From Naematelia aurantialba (Eukaryota > Basidiomycota > Tremellomycetes > Tremellales > Naemateliaceae): 64,000 nt of DNA. The notes beneath the pieces were generated by a model. That model had not been told where the DNA came from. It did no database searches and worked only from the letters and a program-made list of their open reading frames with translations. The translations under genes were made by a program, and so were the position numbers. The stretch spans positions 1,116,001 to 1,180,000 of the forward strand of contig JAKFAO010000007.1 in the NCBI GenBank assembly GCA_021527695.1. Direction: 5' to 3'. This document shows, piece after piece, positions 38,746 to 49,759 of this stretch. Each line of letters starts with the position of its first letter. The stretch's first letter is position 1.

Positions 38746-39780
38746 AGAAATCGCAGACCCTGATACAAAAAAAAACACTTGCCAATTTGGGGGAGAGACC
38801 GAACCATAGCCTATTCCCGCTATCGCTGTCGCTCGCTGAATCGATCGTCGAGCGCTGTAATATTGGAGACACTTTGAAGAGGGCGTCATGTGTTTTTCAC
38901 GAGTCAAGAATAAAGAGGGCAAGTGACTCTGTCGGTACAAGGTCATTGGTGCATTCCGCGATTCTCTACTGTCAGGAGGCTAAGAGCTCCAAATCAGCAG
39001 AGAGCTTACGATGACTGCGGGGATACTGGCTGACAACAGATTGTCTGTCTTTCCGCCGGATAGCTTGTTTTCACTAGCTCCAACCTGCCTTCACCCATGC
39101 TCGGGCAAAAGAACTATGCGCTTAGATAGGGCATTATCACTATCCAGTCTGTTCTAGAGACGAAAATCGTCCGATTCCCCTAGGGCCTTCTTCTTCACTC
39201 GAGGCAAGAACACGTGGAGCTACGTCTTTGTTCTCTTGTTTCCATTGCTCGTTGAAGCGGATCCTGGGCACCTAGGCCCGCATCCTCACTCCCAGCACCG
39301 GTCAGCAAGTCAACCCTGAAGACGCTCCGACTGCTGGAACATACTTTTTGTTGAAGAAAGCGCGTCGCTAAGCCATTGCACGATCGTTACTCTGCATCAC
39401 AACTGGCAAGAACTGGGAACTTGGATTCTCCATAGCATCGTGGAAATTTATTTGTTGTCCTGTACCTTACTCTAGAAATGACACAAAATACCCGTGTCGC
39501 CATACACCATACACCAGCCATCAAAGACGGTTCAACCACGATTTATTCAGGTCTATTGAGCACAATCATGGCAACGAACACCGAGGATGTCTCACCCAAG
39601 GGCTGGTCTGGTTCTCGATAGAAGTCCATATCGTCTCTCCACCTCAAAGAGCGCTTTGGCTGAGTCGAACACCAAGTTGACTGCAATTTCTGCATGGCGA
39701 TATCTCTCTGATCTCTGCGTAATCAGCTCCCGATCTCTCAAAGTCTTCCGCCCAGTTCCCCCCCCTCCTTTCCTTTGCCT

Positions 39781-39819
39781 TTGCCCCTACAATTGAAAGC
39801 CATTGCCCCTACAATTGAA
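39781..39819 (+). repeat. 17-base direct repeat
   Basis: TTGCCCCTACAATTGAA occurs at 39781-39797 and again, identical, at 39803-39819, two helical turns apart, upstream of the unrecognised gene. It could be a duplicated factor site or a slip duplication. Confidence 0.65.
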
Positions 39820-40395
39820 CGGGCAAGTCACGTAACCGTCTGGATGTCGTCGTCATTCTTCTTCTGACGAGAGATCCCCATCTGTGCTTGCAATCTTGTT
39901 TCCCTGAGGAGGTAAGCGTCTGGGCTTTCTTTCACTGGAGTCAGGCACACCTGGGGCTTCCCACGCTGTGACACGCGTTGCCCCTGCCTTTCCTGCTCCG
40001 ACCCTCCCTCCTCCCCCTTGGAGTTTGTGTTCTGCGCCGGAAAATAGAAAGAAACGCCTCCCGTTCCACGAGAAAGACCCCTCGCCCCTTTCTTGATCGT
40101 CCACGCTGCACATTGCAGTATTTTCTCCGTTTGGCCACCTAAGCCGTCGTCCCTCTGCCCTTTGCGCTCTCTCCGCACGCCCCGCCGCCGCCGCCGCCAC
40201 CAGTGCCCTCCCGCTTCCCGATTTGCCAAATAACTCGAGCACGGCCAAAACGTGTCGCCTCTTGCCATCTCGCTCCATCTCCATGCAGCTGTTTCCTCCA
40301 ACGCTCGCCTGTCGCATCTGAAATCACTCCAAAAAACATGTCCACGCAGTAGGCGTCCTGCCACCTCGTTTGGCCGACCTCGCCTGCTTGGCGAA

Positions 40396-43074
40396 ATGTC
40401 TGCATTGGTAGAGCCATCTCGCCATGACTTGGATGCCTCGTCGTCTCCTTCAACTGATGGTCTAGAGGTGAGTGGAATAGATGCCTTTGACCGCAGCACC
40501 TCGTGCAGCGATGGTGTGCGGGGGTGGACAGTCACATATCAGTCTAGAGCCGCGTATATCTCATCATGTCGCGGGAAAGACCAGTGGCGGGACGATATAC
40601 ATCAGAGTCAGGCGGCGGGGAACTTTTGAGGCAGGCGGATTTCGAGGGGTCGCCCTTTGCCTTGCAACACATCCCCACACCTTCAACTCGTTCTTCTTTC
40701 CTCTCTTCATCGTCGTTCATCCAATCCCTTACCCTCTCTGGTAGATAAAATCGCCAAGTCTCAGCGTTCAATCTAGTTTGCTCCGCCGCCGACAGAACAC
40801 GCTGATCGTCTCCCGTTGCCAGCTTCACCAACGCCGTCGAGCGACGCTTGCGACACCATCCAAGATCCCCAACAACACACCCATCACTTTTCCTATCCCA
40901 ACCAACATCTCATCTGATCGCTCGGCAGCCTTCGCCCCGAACCCTCATTCCCCTTTGCCTCTCGTGTCTATCGTTCCCCCCCATCCAAGCTCACTGCGAG
41001 CGAGTCTTGCCCGGCGCCGTTCCTCCTATCCGCCTGGCAACGGTGCCGTGTCCTTCAACGCCTTCCCTTTTGGTACGCCGCAGGCGACCTCGACAGAAGT
41101 CTACAAGGCCGATCACCTCTCAGGGTATGGCAAAGAGCTCTCGACTGATGCATCCATGAGCGTATGGACACCGGGAGTCGCATGGGAAGGTCTGTTAGAA
41201 TTCAACAATGGGGTACAGCATTCTCAGGACGAGGACGAACCTCGGTTAGGCTCTGAGCTTGTTACCAGTGCCAAATCCGAACCAAGGACCGAGCATACGC
41301 CAAAGATGCAACTTCCATTCAAACTCGAGTCTGCATCTCCAAGCAAATTGGTGCAATTCACATCGGATCTCGCCTGGAGGACTATCTTGGGAAGTGTCAT
41401 AGAAGTCGAGGGAGTTGGAGAGGTCGGAGTCGGACGCGTTCTACACGAAGTCTGGAAACGAGGGGGTGGTGATGTTGTGAGCTTGTCCTGACCAGGCGAA
41501 TGTAAGAAGTCTGATCCTCAGGTATCGGCACAATGTCTCTGGCCCAGCGTCGTCATGTCTCTATCGTTCTCTCCGCATGGCGATCCAAACGTACGAGTAT
41601 CACAACCATCTGCGTCGTCGTCCTTTGCCCTACAACAACTCTACAACATGACACTACGGCTGTGGGAGGCCCCCATTTTCTGCGGTCTTCTTGCGAATTA
41701 TACGGGCATCTGCGGGACCAGCCAAGTCAACAACGTCTACGGCGCTGCGACTCCGACAAAAGAGGTGGACATGTCCATGTGGACGAACATGACTCCTGGG
41801 ACTGGTGACCTGACAACGCTGCTCGGAGACGGTTTGATGACGCCGCGGGAGATGTCCCTGAGGCCAGTGTCTTCAGCACTTGACATACCGGACGAAAGAC
41901 AGCGCCGGTCGTCTGATGCTCGAGACGACGCTGGAGTCAAGGGAATAGACGAGCTGCTAGCCGCCATGGAGGACGGACGGGAAGAAGCCGAGCGCGGCTT
42001 TACAACCAACGAGGGCACCATACAACCTCAACCCAATGAGCTTCACTCTAAGGCATCTGCCAGTGTATCCGCAACTTTCCATCTCCCCACGCCAGGAACG
42101 GATGCCGACTCTCCGGCAATGAAGTGCCTATCGACTTGCCCGGACACGTCAGCGGCCTATCACTTTTCCCCTCCAGAATCTTTGTCGAGTCCCAATGTAT
42201 CAGCATCCAGTGGAGCAGCTTCCAGCGTCTCAAATGTCATTCCTAGTGCCAGGTTGGCTCGCGCACGGCACCCTACGAGCTTGGCGATGCCAACCGTTCC
42301 ATTCATCCCACCACCGCCTATGTGTATGTTCTTCAACCCCGCTTTTCATGATCTACAGAAAGGCAAGGTTGGAGTCTGGAAGGGCGAGCTCGAGGTTCGA
42401 GGGAAGGGAGGAGGCAAATTCAGTATTCTGATAGTTGGAGAGGAAGGATCTGGGCACTTGTGGTCAGTCGTTCTGTTCCAAGGTTTTGTCCAGCGGCTGA
42501 ACACTATTCCAGGCAATCACATTTGTGGCCTTCGCAAATCTCGTACCCCGCGGAGCACCCACCAGAATCGTCTTCTTGCACGTCAACGATGATCCCCGTG
42601 TCCCATCTAGCACGCGAGGGATTCACCCCGATAGCTATGGGCATGGTATTGAGCAACGACGCCGATGTTACAGGATATGTCAACATGGTGCAGGGACTGC
42701 ATGCAGAGGGTGTAGTGAGTATCAAGCTCGTCGAAGACGTTGGGCAGACTTATGAATCTCAGGCTTTCCATCTCCCTAACCCCGCTCGGCTGCCTATCGT
42801 CTTCCTTCCGTCCAAATTCGAGTCTTCGGATCCACTGCAGCGCCTCGGCATTGCCTTCATGTCCAAGCCAGGGCTCCCTGTCCCACAGCGCCCAAGTGGG
42901 ACGTCAGTGCCAACAGGCGGGCTGGACGAGGGATCAAAGAAGAAGCGCAGGCGGCAAAGCGCGCCGGCACGGCCATCAAGCAGCACCGCCGGGCGCAAAC
43001 GGGAAACGCTCATCTCTTCTCTCGGCAAGCGAGGAAGAATCGAGGAAGAAGCGATCGCCGAAGATAGTGGTTAG
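40396..43074 (+). CDS. Unrecognised Ser/Pro-rich protein with two W-x-G-x-L modules
   Basis: I do not recognise this gene. Four exons fit in phase: 40396-40467 (MSALVEPSRHDLD), 40745-41478, about 41521-42461 and about 42515-43074, about 770 residues. Much is disordered Ser/Pro/Thr-rich. Two segments look related: AWEGLLEFNNG followed later by CLWPSVV, and VWKGELEVRGKGG followed by HLWPSQI. Each has W-x-G-x-L-E leading to LWPS, as in small beta-barrel SPOC or Med25-ACID folds, but I cannot confirm homology. The second is followed by FTPIAMGMVLSNDADVTGYVNMVQGL and LPIVFLPSKF. The C-terminus has a basic, nuclear-localisation-like KKKRRRQ. A nuclear role is inference. The first intron (277 nt) is unusually long for this window. 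Confidence 0.7.
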
Positions 43075-43647
43075 CCGCCGATGGGCGCCGAAGGCATGGC
43101 ATCATGCCTGGCCTACCTTACGACACACGAACATACACGACACCAATACTACGGACTTTTTATCCTACATTTTGCCACTATATACACGAATCCTGGCATG
43201 GCGATGAGACCCGACGAAAGAGTGACTGTACACAATGACTTGAGCATACACGATCCCGGTATTTCCCAACAGCAATATACACAGCGGTGAGGGCAACACC
43301 TTTGGGAGTCGAGAAGTGAAAGAGAAAAGCAAACTGGAGGAAGAAGACAAGATGTGGACAAAGTAGATTGCTTGTCGAGCGTATACACGAGACGCCCGCC
43401 CCATGCATCTGCTCATTGTGACAAGGCTGCTCGGGTAATTAACTGATCATGCCGCATGGGCAATGAACGGCAGGAGAGTCCGATGTAACTTCGCGACGTG
43501 TATAGGTTCTGTCGCTCGCGGAGGAGAAATGCCACACCGAAGAGTCCCAGCCGATAATTCCGCCTCTTTGCAGTTCCAGTCTTCTCTGCCTTTGCCGAGT
43601 TGTCCGTCAACTAGACGTCCAACAGCTGTGAACACCGTCGTTTCAGC
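43075..43647. promoter_or_regulatory. Upstream region of MIC26/27
   Basis: About 570 bases between two plus-strand genes. It presumably holds the 3' UTR of the unrecognised gene and the promoter of the MICOS gene. No RNA gene or clear motif seen. Confidence 0.4.
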
Positions 43648-44953
43648 ATGTCGTTCTCCAGAGTGAGTCACAACACTTGTTCGATGCCCAGTTGTGCGTT
43701 CCCTCGCCTTCATAGCTCATGCTTGTTTCACAGCGCCTTCTGCAACTCTCAGCCGCTCCTTCTATCGCCATCGTTTCAGCCGCAACCTATGCGACACTTA
43801 CCGCGAGATCTGCTCGCGCTGAAGAAGCGACTGTATCGACTACCTCGTCCCTTTCCAACCCAAGGCCTGGGAGGAGCCTGACCGGTGAGAAGGTGAGCCT
43901 GTCTTGAGCACTTTCCGTCGGTTGGATCCACTACATGGCGCCTGGCCCCGTCGAGGTCCAGTTGCTTGATCTTCCTGCGATGCACCCGCGTCTCTTGTTG
44001 ATACTTGCCCGCAGCTTCCCATCTACCCGGTAGAAGATATCGATGCTCCGGTGCTGTTGGTGGAGGCGCTTCACCCGCTTTCACCCTATATCGCCCGCGT
44101 ACGCGAGTCGACAACCGCGCTTCTCGGAGGCGTTACTGAACAGGTGGAGCACGGAGTGAGGCGGTGGATCGGGTTCGAGCGCAATGTGGAACGTGAGTTT
44201 TTCTCAACTGCACGAGGTCTTGTTCTCCAGTATCGTCGGCTTGCTGGCTTGCTCGTCACCCCAGCAAAGGATTGCATCCAGATGGCATGTGATGGAGAGT
44301 GTTGAGGTGCGGAGAGACAAGACCATCAGATATGACGTGCGACTGCCGCTCATATGGCTGTCCCACTGCAACTGGACGTGCGGCTTATGCTACCTTTACT
44401 GATCGACGCAGACGAGATCAAGCAAATATTGCCTCGCGACGAGCCTCTCACCCCCGGAATCATCTATGTCTTGATCGCAGGTCTATCAGGCAGCGTTCTG
44501 ACGCGCACTCGGTCTTCCCCCATCAGGTGGTTCACGCCGCCCCTCCTCACCCTTGCTGCGATGCCCTATTTCCTTCCACAGACTTCGCACAATATTCGAC
44601 GATACCTTTCTGATATCGAAGACCGCAACTTCCCAGCATTTGCGGCCGAACACGAGCGGATTCTCAGCACGGCTATCGCGCATTCGCAAATGACAATCGA
44701 TCGTTTGGGTGGCTTGGGTGACAGGGCAAGGGAGGCCGCAGAGCAGGCGGGGCGAAAGCTCGAAAACGCAACAGGCTTGAGAGTCGGTGATGTCGTCAGC
44801 CGTATTGACAGAGAGAAGGAGAAGCAAGCTAAACAAGAGCAAGCGCTTCTAAAGAATGGGCAAAAACTGGAGACTATAGGCTACGTGGTCGAGCAGAAGC
44901 CTGTAGCTGAGATCGTGGTGCCTGCGAAGGGCGGCGGACAAAGCAATGTCTAG
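43648..44953 (+). CDS. MICOS complex subunit Mic26/Mic27 (apolipoprotein O family)
   Basis: Inner-membrane protein of the MICOS complex at mitochondrial crista junctions. Exon 1 is MSFSR (43648-43662), joined to RLLQLSAAPSIAIVSAATYATLTARSARAEE, a basic/hydrophobic leader. Then LPIYPVEDIDAPVLLVEALHPLSPYIARVRESTTALLGGVTEQVEHGVRRWI, then DEPLTPGIIYVLIAGLSGSVLTRTRSSPIRWFTPPLLTLAAMPYFLPQT as two hydrophobic, Gly-containing segments, typical of the family. A helical tail follows (HSQMTIDRLGGLGDRAREAAEQAG) and the end is KGGGQSNV at 44953. Four or five introns, about 300 residues. The fungal Mic26 and Mic27 paralogues cannot be told apart here. It converges on NAS2. Confidence 0.82.
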
Positions 44954-45140
44954 ACAGGAATGCATAGACATAAGAAGGACCGCCTCTTTGTGGTTGTTTC
45001 TGAAGCTGGGACGGGCGCAGCGGTCCCTTGGCTGCCTTGACGGATAACGAGTTCCCCATGCGTAAATGTCGAGGCTCCATTCAACGCTTTCAGTATCAAT
45101 GCTTTCAGTATACCTCCGGTGCAGCTCCAACCCCACAGTG

Positions 45141-46404
45141 CTATATTGGCAAGATATGACACCCGAGGGAACCTCTGCCGCCCCAGCCCGTTCTCGGAGT
45201 GATGCGCAAGCGTTTCCTCTCACTGTCACGCTGTATCAGGAGTGTGATTGCAATCTGCACTGTGCGTCAGTGATGGCAGGCTTCAAGGAGGACATAATAC
45301 TGACGTTATCCGAGCGCTGAACGACAGACGAGATTGCCTGCAAAGATGAAGGTGTGACGTGCGTTACCGAGCCAAAAGAAAACACCACATCTCCTGCTTG
45401 CAATCCCTATTGACGGGTCAACAGATGTTTCACAAGTGTGGAAGCCAGGAGATTAACGATATTACTCGCGGATGCCATCCTTATGCGCGGCGTATATCAA
45501 GGCAAGATCTTGAACACGACTTACAGCTTCGGCCGCGGGGCTAGCTTCAGCTACGCTGTTGACTCGAGCAACACCTCGCTCAGGCCATTCATCTGGCATG
45601 TCCGATTGCCGACTGACTGTGGGATCATGGCCATTCGATTCCCTATGTCCTGGTGCTAGGCCGCTGTTTGACGGCCGACCCGCTGAGCTCAGGGAGGGCG
45701 AAAAAGCTGCTTCCAATGCTGTGGCTAGTAGGGCGGAAAGAGTTCGGTGGTCGGTCGTGAGTCTGGCGAGCTGAGCACGCGCATGACGTATGGCGTACTA
45801 TGAACGCAGCCTCAGCAATGAGACCGCAATATCAGGACAAGCGAAATGAGGAGTCAGGAAGGGCTTGCCAGGGTTCAGTTGCGAAGGAAGAAAGATCAGA
45901 CGGGCGAGAGAGGGTTGGCGAGAGGACGGTAATTCTCTGCGACAAGCAGTATCAAAAAAGAAGAGACAGTCATTAGGAATATTCGAGTTATATTCAAAGA
46001 AGATCGACGCACGATGTCAAGGTCTGCTCGAGGATATCCCTCGGGATCTAACAGGGAAGTAGACGAGGTCGTGCCGTGCTGCGTAGGTCAGTTATGTCCA
46101 GGGGACCGCTTCAGGAGAGCAAAAGGCTTTCCGTGGCGAGCCTCATGATGGATCCAGGTGATGACAGTGAATATTCAAGAAAAGATGGCCCACTGACAGA
46201 ATCTAGCACATCGGACAGGACAACCTACACGAGTCAGATCAAGCTAGGTGTCCCCGATGTTGCCTAGTTCACCATCTCCTTCTCTATTTCATCCTTTCTT
46301 TGCATCAAGGCCCGAGCATACTCTCGAGGCTCACCCACATATGCTTCCGGGTCTGGCAAAGGCAAAGATGTCGAGGGGGGCTGCGCAGGTGCTGGAAATG
46401 CCAT
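45141..46404 (-). CDS. NAS2: 26S proteasome assembly chaperone Nas2 / PSMD9 (p27)
   Basis: Chaperone for assembly of the proteasome base; it binds the Rpt5 C-terminus through a PDZ domain. Seven exons fit exactly in phase 0: 46404-46273, 46224-46198 (a 27-nt micro-exon), 46078-46013, 45797-45525, 45406-45368, 45337-45305 and 45254-45141, giving 227 residues. The N-domain reads EYARALMQRKDEIEKEM, VVLSDVLDS, HGTTSSTSLLDPEGYPRADLDI, then YAIRHARAQLARLTTDHRTL. The PDZ part reads VARVNSVAEASPAAEA, GLQAGDVVFSFGS, and the family end LRITPRTGWGGRGSLGCHILPI. No single open frame shows more than a fragment of this. Intron 3 (215 nt) is long. Start chosen at MAFPAPAQ; it is divergent from HAL2. Confidence 0.92.
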
Positions 46405-46474
46405 TGTCGATAGGAAAGTGCAAGGGGAATGCAGACAATGCCAGCAGATCCAGCAATTCACCGGGATCATGATA

Positions 46475-46493
46475 GCCACGTGGTTAGCACGTG
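46475..46493 (+). promoter_or_regulatory. Paired CACGTG sites between NAS2 and HAL2
   Basis: GCCACGTGGT at 46475-46484 and a second CACGTG at 46488-46493; the palindromes start 11 bases apart, about one helical turn. The second reads GTCACGTG on the minus strand, the Cbf1 consensus (RTCACRTG). HAL2/MET22 belongs to sulfur metabolism in yeast, where Cbf1 is a regulator, so control by a Cbf1-like factor is plausible inference. Confidence 0.55.
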
Positions 46494-46544
46494 ACCCTTG
46501 GCACTCTTCCCGGAAGTGTGGTATTCACGAAACCTTTCAAATAC

Positions 46545-48082
46545 ATGGCATCCTCTAGGTCCACTTTGTATATACGCAACTGGGCCCGATTCACCACTTT
46601 CCCGCAAGGGAAGACCACGAGTCTGCACCGTATGACTTCTCAATTTCTTCCCTTCAAGAAGCACGCCGTAGAGGCAGAGGTGGCAGTCCTTGCGGTTCTA
46701 CGAGCCTGCCACTTGTCAGTGTATCCAGCGACCCCTTTGGTGGACCAAACTGATGGGACTCGGTCAGGACGAAATCGGTGCAAAATACTCTCGTGCCGAA
46801 GGACACGTTGACCAAGCCTGACAAATCACCCGTCACTGGTCTGCCACCTCTCTGTCTCTTGCACTATCTAGCTAATAATGTCAAGTCGCGGATCTTTCGG
46901 CGCAAGCTTTGATTTCGCTTCACCTGCAAGCCAATTTCGGGGCAGACAGCATCATCGGAGAGGAGGACACCACCGAGCTGCAGGATAATGACTCACTTCG
47001 AGGCAGAGTAGTGGGGTTGGTGAATGAAGGCTTTGAGCGAGAAGAGGGATGGGGCCAGGGCGAAAACTGGACGGAGAACGAGTGAGTTACTTTCATCTCT
47101 GTTTGGCGATGGATCCCTGAAATGGTCCAGGATCCTAGCAGCGATCGATGCTGGTTCCTCGGCAGGGGGTCGCACGGGGCGCTTCTGGACAATAGATCCA
47201 GGTAAGTCTTTAAGTTCCTCGTGTCTCACACGACACGCGACACTATGCGGCTACCTCCCTCGTCCCCATTTAGACGTTGCCTGCTTCGCTGAACCTGGGG
47301 TGTCCTTAGTCGACGGAACTTCGGGCTTCATCCGCCATCAGCAATATGCTGTGTGCTTGGCCCTAATTATCGATGGGCGGGTCGAGCTAGGCGTGATCGG
47401 GTGCCCGAATCTAGGACCCGAACCGGCTCAGCTGGGCGAGGAAATTGTGCCAAATGGAAAGGGTGTCCTGATGGTCGCAGTGCGAGGTGAAGGAAGCTGG
47501 TCTGTGAGTTGAGCATGTCGCAAACCCCAGAATGTGCAGTTTCCTGCACCTCTGCATTGCCTTGTGCTGGCTGATGAACATAGCGACCCTTGTCAGAGCA
47601 GATATATAAGAGACTGCATCTCCCATCGTCACCTGCAGATGCATTGACATTGACCTTCCTCGAATCGGTTGAGGCTGGACACTCGGCTCATAACATTCAG
47701 GCGCGTATCGGAGAACTGTTGCATGTTCAGCGACCGAGCCTCAGGATGGACAGTCAGGCAAAGTATGCCTGTCTCTCGCGAGGGGAAGGTGGAGTTTAGT
47801 GAGTTATACGTGGAAGGGTGACGGAGCTTACTGTGCAGCCTGAGAATACCCACAAAGTACTCGGGGGGGAAAGAATACCAAGAAAAAATATGGGATCATG
47901 CCTCGGGAGATTTGCTTATTGAAGAGTCAGGAGGTGTCTGCTCTGACATGCACGGCCAGCCACTGGACTTTGGGCAAGGCAGGACTTTGCGGGCGAACGA
48001 AGGGATCGTCGCTGCAGGTCGCGATGTGCATGCTCGGGCGCTGGCGGCAGTCCGGAAGGCCATTGATGAGCTGGATCGGTAG
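46545..48082 (+). CDS. MET22: 3'(2'),5'-bisphosphate nucleotidase Hal2/Met22
   Basis: Removes the 3' phosphate from PAP and PAPS, by-products of sulfate assimilation; a lithium/sodium-sensitive, Mg-dependent member of the inositol monophosphatase superfamily. Family-like sequence starts at the ATG 46632 (MTSQFLPFKKHAVEAEVAVLAVLRAC), but an in-frame ATG at 46545 adds 29 Arg/Ser/Thr-rich residues without acids (MASSRSTLYIRNWARFTTF...). Both starts are possible. Later exons give LTKPDKSPVTVADLSAQAL, SIIGEEDTTEL, WTIDPVDGTSGFIRHQQYA with the IDPVDGT metal site formed across an intron, and IWDHASGDLLIEESGG. It ends AIDELDR at 48082. About 355-385 residues and six or so introns. Confidence 0.92.
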
Positions 48083-48204
48083 TAAATGCTAGACCAGGGA
48101 TGGCATGCATGCAGCTCAGTGGGCTAGCCTGCGGCTACTGTTGGTCACTACATAGGGGTTGACCCGTCATTGAGTTGTAGTCTCTTTTAAGCCTGCATAT
48201 ACCG

Positions 48205-49500
48205 TCAGGCTTCCGCCCATACTTCTATGCCCTCTTCCCCGACTCTAAATTCACCACGCACCCCGGCGGTCGTTCCACTTAGACCTGTACTGCCGGGGAC
48301 ACGTATCAAAGCCTCGAATTTCTGACCTGGTTCGAGGCTGTTGACGGGTGTGGCTACTTTTTTCGTCCTGAATGTGTCAATCAGGGTAAGATCAACTGGA
48401 TATTGCAAGGCTCTCGTCCGGCCCAGGCATGTTATCTGCACATTCAGCGGCCAGCTAGCAGCTGCAAGAGTCCCGGGACGAGAGTAAAGATCGCTTCTGT
48501 CATCGGGCAGTGGAGACGTAAACGGAGCAGGATATGGCGGAGGAAGATGTGAAGTAAACAAAGGGGCGCCTGTTCCTTGCTGCCAATACGTCAGCTGAAA
48601 GCCCGACGTATCAACGGACTCACGAACAGGCCCTGTGTGGAGACAACCACGATGGCGCCCAATTGACTTCTCAACCTTTCCATCTCTGCCATGACTTCTG
48701 GCATTCCGACATCGTTACCGCTTCGAGGTCCATCCGGCTTTCGTCGATGCATAGCTTTCTCTTCCTCTGACCAGCGTTCGACCCAGAATCCATCCCCAAA
48801 GCCATCACAGAGAACCAGCTCGAGCTTGACGTTCCCACCCGTATTTGGGTCAAGGTGCACATCCAAAGGTTGACGCATAGCCCTTAGGGCTTTCAACCAC
48901 CCACCCCACCGAGGTTTGACACGGGCGATCTTCAGTCGTGATAAAGATGCCTGTATGGTGTCCTCAACCTTTCTGAGCATCACTGGAGAGACATTCTGCG
49001 GGCGGAAGTTCTCAGCAAGCGACGCCTGAAGACATGAAATAAGATGGCCTTTCATCGCCCGGTAAAGCAGTGGCAGCGGTGCACGGTGAGTTATAGGGTA
49101 TAAGAGTGCAGCATGGCTGCCCTTGCCACCGAGGGGAACATCTAATGTGGCGGCTCCAGGCGGAGGAAGCGGGACGGTGAGAGAGCTGGGGAGCAGGTGA
49201 ACGAGTAGAAGGAACAACACGACCAGCGTCTTGCCTAATGTCGCCGCGTCAGACAATTACGGGTGCAACGCCGGGTCTATGCTTGATCGCGATTGTGCTC
49301 GACGAACCTGATCCGCTGGACCCGATGAGTTCAATCATGTCGCCCCTCTGCAGGGTAGACGCCCCTGGATGGTGTCGAGCATCCCCTAGAATCTCGTCCA
49401 TTGACGGGATGAAAGTGGGACCCGGAGGATCGGCTAAAATGGGTTGAGCGTACCACAACAAGATGCGCAGGCGAAGCTGACTCTGGTATCGTACCGCCAT
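48205..49500 (-). CDS. RecA-fold DNA repair protein, XRCC2-like
   Basis: Second RAD51 paralogue in the window. The first exon, starting at 49500 (MAVRYQSQLRLRILLW) or possibly slightly upstream, contains GPTFIPSMDEILGDARHHPG and GDMIELIGSSGSG. Splicing out 49246-49288 or so joins KTLVVLFLLLVHLLP, giving Walker A GSSGSGKT. Walker B is probably KLELVLCDGFGDGFWVERW, like the LLILDSLSAFYWIDR of human XRCC2, followed by LGAIVVVSTQGLF. The end, GEFRVGEEGIEVWAEA, parallels HFFIIGESGVEF of XRCC2. Two introns, about 380 residues. The XRCC2 assignment rests on these landmarks and the short N-terminus; another divergent RAD51 paralogue is possible. Confidence 0.7.
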
Positions 49501-49759
49501 GATCACCTGCTCGCTGGTTATCGATAAGTAGCGGAGCGAGAACGAAACCACGTACTTCTGCAGCTGTAGAGCATGGTATACCGCTTAGCCAAGGGGGCAT
49601 TGGCACCGCTTCCGCAGTACCGACCGGGGCACGTTAGACGTGCAAAAGGGACAAGTTGACGGGAAGGCGATATCTCGACGGAACCGAAATAGAAGAAGAG
49701 ATGGAGTGGAGGTCGCATGTGGTCGATGCGGCGGCAAAGAGATGCAGGTATGATTTACA

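Larger units (their letters stand above)
38421..40395. other. 2-kb gene-poor divergent region
   Basis: The longest interval without a supported gene, between the divergent SDR and unrecognised-protein genes. It holds a degenerate tandem duplication near 38558-38745, a CACGTG at 39211-39216, a 17-base direct repeat at 39781-39819, and pyrimidine-rich plus-strand tracts (about 39758-39790). Open frames here, including a 235-codon minus-strand one at 39828-40535, have skewed Arg/Gly-rich composition and no motif. Confidence 0.5.

Noticed and set aside
39828..40535. A 235-codon minus-strand open frame in the gene-poor region
   Set aside because: Arg/Gly/Ser-rich composition without motifs. It overlaps exon 1 and the CT-rich leader of the plus-strand gene, and a CT-rich strand naturally leaves its complement free of stops.
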